The position numbers and the translations under genes were made by a program. A model generated the notes under the pieces. That model did not search any database. It was given only the letters and a program-made list of their open reading frames with translations, and had not been told where the DNA came from. Positions 21,330 through 33,600 of a stretch of 64,000 nt of DNA are shown here, piece by piece. This stretch comes from Chrysomallon squamiferum (lineage: Eukaryota; Mollusca; Gastropoda; Neomphalida; Peltospiridae), in NCBI GenBank assembly GCA_012295275.1, contig CM022677.1, forward strand, positions 830,871-894,870, given 5' to 3'. The stretch's first letter is position 1. Every line of letters starts with the position of its first letter.

Positions 21330-22763
21330 ATTTAATTTTGAATTCTAGTAGATTTTATGTACAGTTAGAAAGGTCAATTTATCGAATATTTCAAATATCA
21401 TTTTTAATAAAATATTGTGTATACATGTGTGCTTGCGTTTTAATTTTAAAATGTGCTAGAAAGATCTGGCGCTGTTGAAAATGATTATATTTCTATGTTT
21501 TTTTTATATTTTTAATAACTTATTGGTTGAATGTTTTTCCTTCTGGAATGTTCTTATTTTCAGCGAGTACATTATAGTACGTTTTCTACCCTACCGAAAT
21601 TGCCGTATGTACAACTAGAATGGTGTGTCGCTTTTAATATGTTTTTAATAACTTGTTTGCTGTATGTTTTTCTTGAATGTTCTTATTTTCAGCGTGTACA
21701 TTATAGCACGTGCTTAGCGAAATCGCCGTTAATTTACGTTTTCTACAGACCGAAATCACGTTGATTTTATTTACAATCGCCGTAAATTGTTTCCTACCTA
21801 GTCATGTGCAACTACAAATAACTGGTGCTATTTGAAATGATTATATTTCTATAATCTATGTTGATTATATTTTTAATAGCTTGTAGGATGCATGTTTTGT
21901 TGGATGTTGTGACTTTTACTAAATATAATATGTATTCGTTCTGAAATAAACGAATTAATATTGTTTTGCCGATTACTAGCATTTGATGTTAACTGTAATC
22001 CTCTGCAATACATAAACTCGTATAATCCTTGGAGTCGACTCCAGAAAGGTGTTGCCGGTCTTAATTAGGAACAATACAATGTGTATGTAATCATGACAAT
22101 TAAAGACACAGATATGGTAACTGTCATTTGAAGCAGACAAATAATTTTCTTGGCTTTGTGTTTGTACTTCCTGTGATTTGACAGCAAACAAAAGATACCT
22201 ATCAGTGTATCACGTGACCATCGCTGATGTTTTCTCTGATGGAGCAAATCAACACTTGAAGCAAAAATAGCCTAAGTTTAAAAACTGAACACTTTATGAT
22301 TTATCAGTTTATGATTTATCAGTTTATGGTTTTACGATTAAAAAAAAAAGTTGTACATTTCTTATTTAATATTCTATGAATACCTCTGGTACTTAGATTC
22401 ACAGAATACATTCATTGTACTGTTCTGTAGTACAGTTTGTTATGCTTATGATTTTTAATTCGCCATTTATCGCAAGAATTTTAAAAGCAAAACACGAAGT
22501 TAGTTTATTTCTGATCGTATTCATATTGTAATGTATATACTTTAGAAATATGAACATAATTTCTATCATTTTAAATAGGAGCAGATCTTTTATATGTTTG
22601 TTACTTTTATTTCTCGCTTTCTTCCTTTCCTTTTTTTTTTTCTTTTTCTTAATTTATTTTAAGGCAAGCAATATACATTTGTGGACATAACTTTTGTTAT
22701 AAATTCATACGCCATTGGTATTGATAGCAAAAACATGTACGTTGTTAGAAATATCGAACTTTG
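21330..22763. other. Noncoding, with a short direct repeat
   Basis: A ~120-bp unit (TGTTTTTCTTGAATGTTCTTATTTTCAGCG... ) occurs twice at about 21,530-21,720. The rest is AT-rich with no gene seen. Homology to the LigB block starts at 22,764. Confidence 0.5.
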
Positions 22764-22942
22764 ACGTTTGGGAGAATTTCTAAAACTATTTATGTTTAAT
22801 GTTACGGGTAGGAAAGAACATGCTGCAACTGTTTTGTCTTCAGTGCTGAAAGACTTGTGTGATTAGTACATAACTGATCACAGTTTGTTTTTGTTTCATT
22901 AATACAGTTGTCACGATGGTTCTCATTATTTGAATATTTCAG

Positions 22943-23158
22943 GCTGTTGGTGAGTGGGCAGCGACTCTGGACGGCATGTTGCTGTTGAACAGAGCGGCTG
23001 GACTAGTCGATCGCGCGCTGTCGTGTGGTTACACGGGTCTAGTCATGTTACATGGTCTGTTAGAAACTGCCGGGCTGTCGTCATGGTTACCAAACGTTTT
23101 AGCAAACTATCACCCAAGTTACTACGGTATGATGGTAGCATCATTAGTTCAGAGATGA
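22943..23158 (+). pseudogene. LigB-domain gene copy C (exon 4 only)
   Basis: The TATTTCAG acceptor and the open 72-codon exon, ending MMVASLVQR-stop, are intact and differ from copy D at few positions. The duplicated sequence begins at about 22,764, inside intron 3, so exon 3 and everything upstream are missing. It cannot be a complete gene. Confidence 0.8.
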
Positions 23159-23940
23159 AAAGAAGAATGAACAAAACATTTCGTATGGAAATGAAGAAAA
23201 ATTATACAACAACAACAACCACAACAACAACAATAATTATAATAATGATGATGATGATGATGATAATGACCCTAAAAATAAATAATAACAAGAATAACAA
23301 TGGATATTTAGCTGGGAAGCCGTTGTCTTTTTTTCGTTACAGACTTCAGTTCCATTTTACATGTGCAGCGATCACACTTCTGTACTTGTATACTTCTTTT
23401 AACACAACTTGCCTTTGATTTCGTCACTGACTGTGTCTGTAGACGTGTAGGCCTGGTCAGCTTTGATGCAGTCCTATCACACTTACAGGTAATACAGTGT
23501 TTCGGATGCAGCGTTATCTACAACATGTTATTACAGCTTCGATGATGCTGAATTACGAAAGAAAAATGTGAGGCGCGGCCGCTGAAAAGGAGCTAAAGTA
23601 ATACGCCATTATTACCTCAGACTTTCTCACTTACAAATCAACTTTTAATAATGATGATAATAATAATAATAATAATGATGATGATGATGATGATGATAAT
23701 AATAATAATGATAATGATGATGTTGGTAATAATAAACTTTGATGTTACTCCAAAGCAACCAGGTAGCCTTCTATAAATCTGTTTTAAAGAACGTTTTTCT
23801 AAAACAATGTATTGATACAAACTACTGTGATGATCGCTTAACATTTCATGTACACGCCCTTTGCCCATAAAAATAACAAGAAAATAACGGTAATAATGAT
23901 GCTGCAGCTGCTGCTGCTGATGATGATGAGGATGACAATG

Positions 23941-24152
23941 ATAAACAAATACATAAAAGAAGAATAAAGAAAAACATCCTCAACAAAAAATTAACTATTG
24001 GGACAATTCAGAAAACCAACTCTTATAAATCAACAGGGCGATAATATAGATTTTTAATTCTTATCGATTATCGTCATACAAATAAATTACTATTTCCTTC
24101 AGATGTTTTGTTGCTCTTTAAGGAAAAACACAGAAGGGCAGGTTAACTCTAG
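23941..24152. repeat. ~200-bp segment shared with 27,975-28,172
   Basis: This segment interrupts the spacer relative to the B side, where GATGACAATGAGTCATATGA is continuous. It carries AACTATTGGGACAATTCAG and CTATTTCCTTCAGATGT, and recurs inside the intron-2 insertion of copy D. It is an insertion or a donor for a later copying event. Confidence 0.75.
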
Positions 24153-24187
24153 AGTCATATGATTTAAGAACGAAATAGAAAGTCGAG

Positions 24188-24642
24188 ATGTGTTTTGCAA
24201 TTGTGATTGTGTTTTTCACATCACTTGATTTATCTTTCTCCAAACTACTGGCCGGGTTCGTTCTGCCGCACGGCGGAATTGCTCTGGGTCCGAAACATTT
24301 CAATACAACCAACCACACAGCAAAACAAGAAGCGTGGAAAATTCACGAAGCCTGCAAAACTGTCGGTCAGACGATTCTGTCTTTATCGCCCGATATACTT
24401 TTTCTGAGCACGCCCCATGGTATTTCTGACTTAACTAACTTTGTGTTCTATTTAAATCCCACAGGAGAAGGCTTTGCAGATACTGGTTATTGCAACTGTC
24501 CTCCTTGTTGTTATAAAGTAACCGCTAATCTTTCTAGCCAACTTTCGGAAGACATCGTAAATAAATTTGGCTCTGCTCGGAATATTTCGGGATTAAGCGG
24601 TTATGGTCCACCAGGTAAAAGAGATGAAGCATTTCCATTGAG
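24188..24642 (+). CDS. LigB-domain gene copy D, exon 1
   Basis: Open from ATG 24,188 to the AG|GTGAGA donor. It contains both His-bearing segments and a CNCPPCC Cys cluster at about residues 105-111, which is unusual for the family. Confidence 0.8.
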
Positions 24643-27600
24643 GTGAGAAAAATCTAAAAATGAGCATAAACACTTCTTTTTTAAATTAGCATAGACAAAT
24701 AATACTGACAGCAAGAAAACATTATCGTATAAAAATATAGTTATTGATACTGTAATTTCTATTATCGATTAATGCAACTTCTCACAAAAGACTGAGGACC
24801 CACAGTATGTCGTTTTCGAAACGTACAGTACATAAAAATTATATATTTATTTGCAATCCTATTGAGAATATATTATATAGAAATGTTTCTACCTATTTTA
24901 TCCCAAAACTGACATTATTTATAAATACTCTTGTAAAGTAGAGTCATACATTTTTTTCTTTTAAATTTCATTTTCTTGTATTCATTTCGTTACATATTTA
25001 TTTATTTATTTATTTATTTATTTATGTATTTATTTGGCACAGATTAAGATGGGGAGAAGTGATACCACTTCATTTGATACCAGATCTGGAAAACACAAAA
25101 GTTGTAATTCTCTCGCAGCCCAGCAGACGATATACACATGATGTTGTCATGATACCAGAACTTCTCCATTTAGGTATTTCACTGTTTGTCTGTGTGTCTG
25201 TAAAAATTACAAACGATTTGTAAACATTAGTTTATTGGTTACGTAAACAGCAGTCGTCGCAGATTTGAGCTTCCTTTTAATTTTTTTTTTATTCTAATCA
25301 ATATTTTATAACACCTTTTGGACACGTAATGCATTATCGAAGCGAGTTAAATCGAAGAAACAAACAACAACACAGACAATAAATAATAATAAGGAACAAA
25401 TAAAAATAAATAAATAATTAAAAATAAAAATCTGGAATGACATCATTTTATAGGAAGATGTTATTAGAAGGTATTTTCTTGAAGAGATAAAGTAGATGGT
25501 TATTAATAATAAAAAGTATTTATGTGCTGGCATGTTTTTACGGACGAGTGTGGTAAGCAATTGTCTATTCTTGTTTTGATACGGAGTAATGTGCAATTAA
25601 CCTGTGTCAGTAACATTAATTGTTTTAATTTAAGGTTTTATTATTGTATTATTATCAAGTCACCTGTATATCATAATTAAATAATTAATGTAAACCTTAA
25701 CTTGTATACAATATAGTGGATAGGTAGACTTACTGATTTATATAGTTTGCTGTCAATTTAGCGTTTATACTCCTTGTTAGGTGGCCATTAAAGCACCTTG
25801 TTACCGTACACTGAGCCTTAATAAAACATCCAAGGTGTTTAAAGGTGTGAGCCACGTGACAGTCGTCTCTTTATAACACTCCACAGTGAACCATCATAAC
25901 ACATTTGTGAACAGCAGTATTTAAACATACTCTAATTCAACGTTTCCGTGATCGAACGTCATTTTTCGTTAGAGACGGCAAGCATTTTGATTACTCTCGT
26001 TTCATTCTCGGATCATTCTCGTTTCACTTGTTCACTTGTTTTGCTTGGGATTGCGAGGGCTTGTAGTTTCATTCTATTGTGCAGTTATCAGGAATACTTG
26101 CTCACTTTTTTGTACTCGTACTTTCGTATTTGGGATTACTGGATCGGTTATTTTTGTACCTTGTAAACGCGATCGACGGAATCGAAAACCAACCAATCGC
26201 CTAATAGATATTTGCTGATATACCATTGGCGAACAACGAACCAACAATCAACCAATCGTCTTCGAGAGCTCTGCGGACACATTCCAAACGATCGCTTAAC
26301 AGCAACCTGTCGACGGAATCGAGAACCGACCAATCATCCTCGAGAAACACTGCAGCCAATAAGAATCCACACTCCCAACAGCAACCAGACGACGGAATCG
26401 GACAGCGGCCAGTCGCCTTTGAGCTCTTCGCCTGCACCAAGTTTGAACACTTTTTAATACGGAGGATTAGCTGGTTACCTTTTGCATTCTTCGCACTTAG
26501 GATTACATTTTCAGTTTCGAACTTCGAACACTGAACAACAACCGACATCAAAATTGGTAAGAAACGGAATACTATCCTCCTCCCAATATGAAATTTTAAA
26601 CTCCCTCTTGTTACATCTCTATTTTTCAACCTCAAACCCTCTCCCCCAGTGTCTTTGTTAATACTCCAACTCTGCATTAATTGTATATATATGATCGTTA
26701 CATAAATGTTATAACGATTTCCAATTGTTACTGTCAAAAATAAATCTAAATAAATAACCTTTTTTAATGTTCTCTTTCGATAGTGTCAGATACAAAAGGA
26801 ATACGATACTTAAATAATTTGTAATTATATATATATATATTATTGTTGAAATTTTAACTGTATACGTAAGTAATTTCCTAATTATATTAAGAATAAAAAC
26901 AAGAAATTTAATTTATATTAAAGTAATTATAAAATTTTAACTGTAGTAAATAAGTAATCTCCTAATTATATTAAAAATAAAAACAAGCAATCTAACTTAT
27001 ATTAAACTAACTATAAAATGGTCGAGACAACCAAACACGTCGGCACATCTAATACAGAAAAGTAGGTAACATCAATAGACATGCAGAACGAGGCTCCCCC
27101 AAAAAACTATGCGAAACAGAAAGGGAACTACCAGACTTCTGCTCTCTCGGCTTCCCAGACGACAACGGAAACACATCTGACAGCTCATTAAACGACATCA
27201 TCTACGTGGGACTGGTACAGACGAAACCCGACGGCTCTCCCTGCCCATCTCCCCCAGAACAGCTACCAGGTAGCACAGCAAACCGATTTTCTACCCTGGA
27301 CATGCTTAACATCGCTGTCCCCCAACAGGGCTCCCACAAATCCCTCAAACTGTCCGCCAGTCCCCCTAGTCCCGCTAAGTCACCAATCCCCGGGCTGAGG
27401 CGGGTATTGTTTAACAAAAAAAACCCCGACTCTGTACGAAGCCATTTTCTTCCAACAGTCCGTCTCGCGACTGTTGGACGACACATTATTCCACACCCGG
27501 CTGTCTGATGAGATCACCTTCATCAGGGCCGAGTCGGACAGCTCACTCATCAAACTGGGTACGAAAATGGAACTGATGCCAAACCCCATAGAGTGTCAAA

Positions 27601-30600
27601 ATGTGTGTGTCACACTAGAGAGGTGTACAGAGGAACCTCGAGAGAGGAGGGAACCCACCCACGTAAAAACCCTATACCCCTATACCCCCATCGAACTTGG
27701 TTACTCGCAAGACCAAAAAATAGTCAAGCCATCCATAAACAAATGGACAAAACGGTGGCATACGGCACCTGGGGGGACTACACCTTCACTGCAGAACCCC
27801 TAACCCAGGTAAACACCAAACAACAAAAAAAAGAAAAAAAAGAAACAGAAACAACAAAACAAACACCAAACAAAAACGACTTTTTAACAGTAGCAACCAA
27901 CACAAATCCGACAACACCCAAACAAAAATACAAACATCGTCATAATAACCCCACAAAACAAAATATGCTGACGATGATGACAATGAGAAACAAATACATA
28001 AAAGAAGAAGAAACAAAAACAACATCAACAAAAAATTAACTATTGGGACAATTCAGAAAACCAACTCTTATAAATTAACAAGGCGATAATATAGATTTTT
28101 AATTCCTATCGATTATCACTATACAAATAAATTACTATTTCCTTCAGATGTATTGTTGCTCTTTAAGGAAAAACACAGTCCTCCTTGTTGTTATAAAGAC
28201 CACTTATTAAAATTTTGCTTTAAAGTATGTTATAATTATTTTATTTTATTGTTCACTTAGGAAATAATCTTTAATTTTTAAAGAGAGTAAATCGACGCTC
28301 GATACATGGATCGATAGATCACAACATTACATCATTTCCAGTGCAAATGGGGAAGACCCTGTACAAAAATAACTGTCCAATCAAAATATTAGATTTGATC
28401 GGTGACATTCGGACTTTTCAAATACCTATAAATAACATTAACATAATAATATGTTATTCTGCTAACCATCAACGATTTACTAAACCACTAATACTAAACC
28501 ACTAAACCACTAAACCACTAATTAATTCAAAACTCTCTTTTCTTAGCAATCCCACAACTAATAATACTAAATCAAACAGCACCTGTATACATTCTTGCCT
28601 GCGTCTATTTTTAGATGACGCTGCAATCGGTAGCTCCGCCCACTTGGCTGAATTCTTGTAACAACTCGCCACTTGTAGACAACATCTGGTAGATAAACAG
28701 CTCAAGTTTAAATGTTAGTCACTGAAACTTCATAACAGAATAGTTACAAACAAAACATTGTTGTTACAGTAAATGCACAAGTGATTAAAACCCGAGAAAA
28801 CACCGATATGTTTTATCGGTTTCGGTAAAGGATTTCCCAAACATGCACAAGATGGAGAAAAATGTCAGCGCTGAGAACAGAACTGTGGATGTAAACAAGT
28901 TCAGTATTGACAATGGTACGAAGAATGTTTATATCATCTCAAGTGTGGAGCTCAGGTAGATCTACGTGTTTTCTTTATAATAAAAGTAACGGGTGTGTCC
29001 GGGATTACGTTTTGACGTATTTGATCCTGCTCAGTTTTGAACAAACATACATATACCTTCCCCTCAAATGGAAGCATGCTGAAGTCTTCAGCCTTCCAAA
29101 ACAGGGTAAGGACCTTTCCAAACCCCCCAACTATCGTCCTATCTCACTAACGTCCTGTGTCTGCAAAACCATGGAGGTCAACACACGCTTAACACACCTT
29201 CTGGAAAAAAAACTAATTTCGACCTTTCAAAGTGGCTTCAGAAAGAACCACTCCACAAGCGACCACATAACCAGATTACAATCTGAAATCTCCGAATCTT
29301 TGTTTACTGGACAAAAAGTGGTATGAGTGTTTGTTGACATAGAAGAAGCCTATGATATGGTCTGGAGACATGGTCTTCTAATCAAAGTCTACAACATGGG
29401 CATAAGAGGCCCTATGTTCGGCTTTATAGAAGCATTCTTGAAAAACAGATCCTTTACGGTCAATGTAGACGAAAACTTCTCAGACAGCTTGGATTTGGAG
29501 AATGGGATCCCCCAGGGTTCAGTTATCGCCCCTACTCTTTTTAGCATTTTTATTAATGACCTAGCACATACTCTAGCCACTAACTCGAAAACTGCAACTA
29601 AGCTTAGTATAGGACTATTTGCGGATGATACAGCCTTTTGGAGTGCTGGAAACTGTTTTAAACAAATCAAAACAGAAATGCAAAAAGACTTAAATAACTT
29701 ACAAAAATGGGCGGAAACCTGGGGAGTCACTATCTCCCAAACCAAGACTGTCACCATAACCTTTGGGAGAAAAGCTAACACTAAACACAATAAAATAGAC
29801 CTACATTACAACAACACAAAAATCCCACACGTAACGCAGTCAAATTCATGGGAGTGACCTTCGACAGGTGCCTTACCTTCAAACAACACATCACCGATAC
29901 ACTCAACACATGCACAAAATACATGAACTTACTGAAAGTGCTTTCGAACGCCAAATGGGGAGCTGACAGAAAATCTCTCTTGATGGTGTTCGAAGCACTA
30001 GTAGTGTGAAGACTCCAGTATGGGTCCCAGGCGTTCAGCGTGTGTCTGAATACCAACTAAACCGACTAGACACGGTATACAACAAGGCACTAAGAACTGT
30101 TGCCAGGGTCTTCCCAGGCACACGACGGACAGTCTGTTTGTGGAACTGAACATGCTACCGCTGCGAATCCGACGCAGCACACAGAGTCTCAAACACTGGT
30201 TCAAAATCAAAAATCTAATCCCCACCCATCCATAAACACAGTAATCCCAAACAGCCTACCCGACATCAACGACATCACTTAACATCATACACAGGACAGC
30301 AAACAGACTAAACCTACTGGACCTAGAACTCGAAAACAACCCTTCACCCTTAGAACCCCCATAGACAATAAAACAACTAGACATACCTCTAACGCTTAGA
30401 CGGGAAGTATCGAAGACGGAACACGACCCATTTAAAAACGTAATTTTTAGAGCAGCATTAAGCGACCACTACTCGGACTTCATACAGGTCTACACAGACG
30501 GCTCCAAAGACCCTCTCACGGGAAGAACAGGCATGGCCTTTCATGTCAGACCGGAACTACCCGACCCACCCTTCAACTACAGAGGTAGACTGACCAACAA

Positions 30601-33600
30601 CCTATCCGTCTTTACTACGGAACTAATAGCTATTCTCTCAGCACTTAAATGGATCCTAACTCAAACTTATGTCACAAACACGAAAAAGAAATACCTCATA
30701 CTAACTGACTCCCTCAGCTCATTGCAAGCTCTGCACAAACTCAAATTCAGCTGCTCCCAGTACATGAGAGAGATTATCGAACTCACAAACTGTATCAACT
30801 ACAGAGGACACAAGGTCACTTTCGAGTGGGTACCCGCTCACGTGGGTGTTACTGGAAACGAGCTGGCAGACAAAAACGCAAAACACTCGCTAGAAGACGA
30901 CACGATCGACTTTGACTCTAAATACAACGTTAACGAAATCATGACCATAGCGCACAATAAGCTAATAGAATCGTGGCAACAAGACTGGGACAACAAAACT
31001 AGACTATGGCATTACATAATTAAACCGAAAGTAAACTCGCCCATCCCACTCTCAGACAACAACAAAACAACTCAAACTTTAACCCGTCTCAGAGTGGGAG
31101 TGACCTTCGGACTAAACGACAGCAGACATAGACTTGACAACACTGTGAGTAACAAGTGCGGCACATGCCATAAACTGGACAATGTCAGACACTATCTGTT
31201 CTATTGCACGAAGTACGACAAGGACAGACGCAAACTAAAACACAGCTTTAACAAACATCAAAGTCAGATTTACACCAGTTGACATTTTCAACCCTCCCAA
31301 ACACTTAAAAAAACAAGTAGACAACCTCATAATGCGATACGTGGAAGTAACAAAAATCAAAATATAAACACAGAGACAATTTCACAAAATACTACATAAA
31401 ATAAACATATCCCTATCTAACCCCAGAACCAACTGGTAACCTCCCTTTCGACAGATTTGCGGCCAAACAACTCCAAAAACATACAACAACGCGACGCTAA
31501 CAACAACAAAAACATACAACAACGCGACGCTAACAACAACAAAAACATACAACAACGCGACGCTAACAACAACAAATGCATACAACAACGCGACGCTAAC
31601 AACAACAAAAACATACAACAACGCGACGCTAACAACAACAAAAACATACAACAACGCGACTCTAACAACAACAAAAACATACAACAACGCGACGCTAACA
31701 ACAACAAAAACATACAACAACGCGACTCTAACAAGAAAAACATACAACAACGCGACGCTAACAACAACAAAAACATACAACAACGCGACGCTAACAACAA
31801 CAAAAACATACAACAACGCGACGCTAACAACAACAAAAACATACAACAACGCGACGCTAACAACAACAAAAACATACAACAACGCGACGCTAACAACAAG
31901 AAAAACGTGCCCGACACGATGAAACTACGAGTTTTTTTTTCTTCTTTCCTCTCTCTCTCGTTATATAATAGTAAAAATAAATAAATAAATAAACAAATAA
32001 ATAAATAAATATAAATGAATAAGACCCCTCAAACAATGCCCATTGCATATATATATATATGTATATATGTGTATGTGTATGTGTATGTGTATGTATGTAT
32101 ATAGGTATATATATATCTATATATGTGTATATGTATATATGTGTATGTGTATGTATGTATATAGGTATATATATCTATATATGTGTATATGTATGTATGT
32201 GTATGTATGTATATAGGTATATATATCTATATATGTGTATATGTATGTATGTGTATGGGTGTGTATATATGTATATCTACTGCACCCTTTTGGATCTTAT
32301 TAACTAAAAACCACTGAAAGGTTTATTCCAAATTGCCCACTTCAAATGCACCTTCTCCTTCTCCTTCCCCTTCCCCTTTCCTGTCTCGGAACCAATCCCT
32401 GGCGATCACAGAGATCGCATCCGTGATAGGCGTGCCTGAACCTTGAATTGGACGTGGGCACGTAAAAAGAGTTTCCATCCTTCCATCTTTGATCAGTGCC
32501 CTTCTTGAGAGTCTTTGTCTCCACAAGACAAAGGAAAACGCAGACAATGGTAATTAAGGTTTAATGTTTTGTATAGGTAACATACATCTTGAATGATTGA
32601 AGATAGCTAAATCTATTACTGTTGAATTTTTCATAGTGTTATTCTGTGGTACTTACATTTATAAAAACAAAGATAACGTATTTTAATAACTAAAAGATTA
32701 TTTAGAAAGATCAAGTAACCAACTGGGCTGAATTAGTTTTGTATTATTTGTCAACGCTGTTTGCTTTGATAACGTATCGTGGAATCGTGCGATTTAACTA
32801 TGTGACCATATATTACCCTTGAGGGTTAATTTGTATAAACAGCATATATATTATATAAAACAGTTATCCATACTGAATTCGTGTTTGTGTTATTGTTCTC
32901 TTGTGGACACAGAATAGTCATTTAATAGTTAAGCTGTCTGAGATAATTAACACCTTGTCACGTGATGCTGTTATAGTCTGCTGCCCTTTCAGGTACTAAT
33001 ACCACTCAGACTAGTCACATGACATATGCACTATCTAAAATCCTTTAAGTTAGCATCTCAGAAAACTTATCACCCAACTCCTTGTAATGCCAAAATTAGC
33101 TGAGAGTTTCTGTCAATATTATAAAGAGGATGGACTGTAATTAAGATTAAAAAAGAACAAATCACAACATAATGAACGTTTGTAATATTATGTAAAATGT
33201 TTCAATTTGACGAAAGTTGTGCATTTTGAGTTTCACAAATGTCTAATTTTGAACTGTTGCCATTATCTTTGAATTCAGCTTACGTTAACACGTCACACAG
33301 CAAACTGCCTAAATAACAAGTTGGTATTTGCTTCATTAATTAAACTTTTACCTGTCTGTGTATCAATTTCAGGTGCTGATTTATACAGGTATTTGGAAGA
33401 CGCGCCAGAGCGTGTTGTTGTCATCATCAGCGCTGACCTCGCACACACGCCTCTCAGCACTGACCCATACGGCTACTCCAACGCATCAGAGCCATTCGAC
33501 CATGTAAGTACAACCAGTCAGTCGTGCTTGAACCTTTTAGAAACACTTTAAAATTTCACCACAACAACAGTATCAAAGCAGATATGTTTTGTAATAGCAC

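Larger units (their letters stand above)
25174..33372. other. Copy D intron 2 with ~7 kb composite insertion
   Basis: The first ~370 and last ~885 bases match copy B intron 2. Between about 25,545 and 32,487 lies sequence not found in B: a region with imperfect repeats, an ORF1-like stretch, a re-copied host fragment, an RT/RNase H element, a 33-bp minisatellite and simple repeats. Each is listed separately. Confidence 0.75.

Noticed and set aside
26148-26737. Overlapping frames of 60-178 codons on both strands
   Set aside because: Composition reflects imperfect repeats. Mutual overlap and lack of any domain argue against a gene.
31382-31917. Minus-strand 166-codon hydrophobic repeat proteins
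   Set aside because: They are the reverse frames of the 33-bp minisatellite, open only because the unit is a multiple of three without stops.
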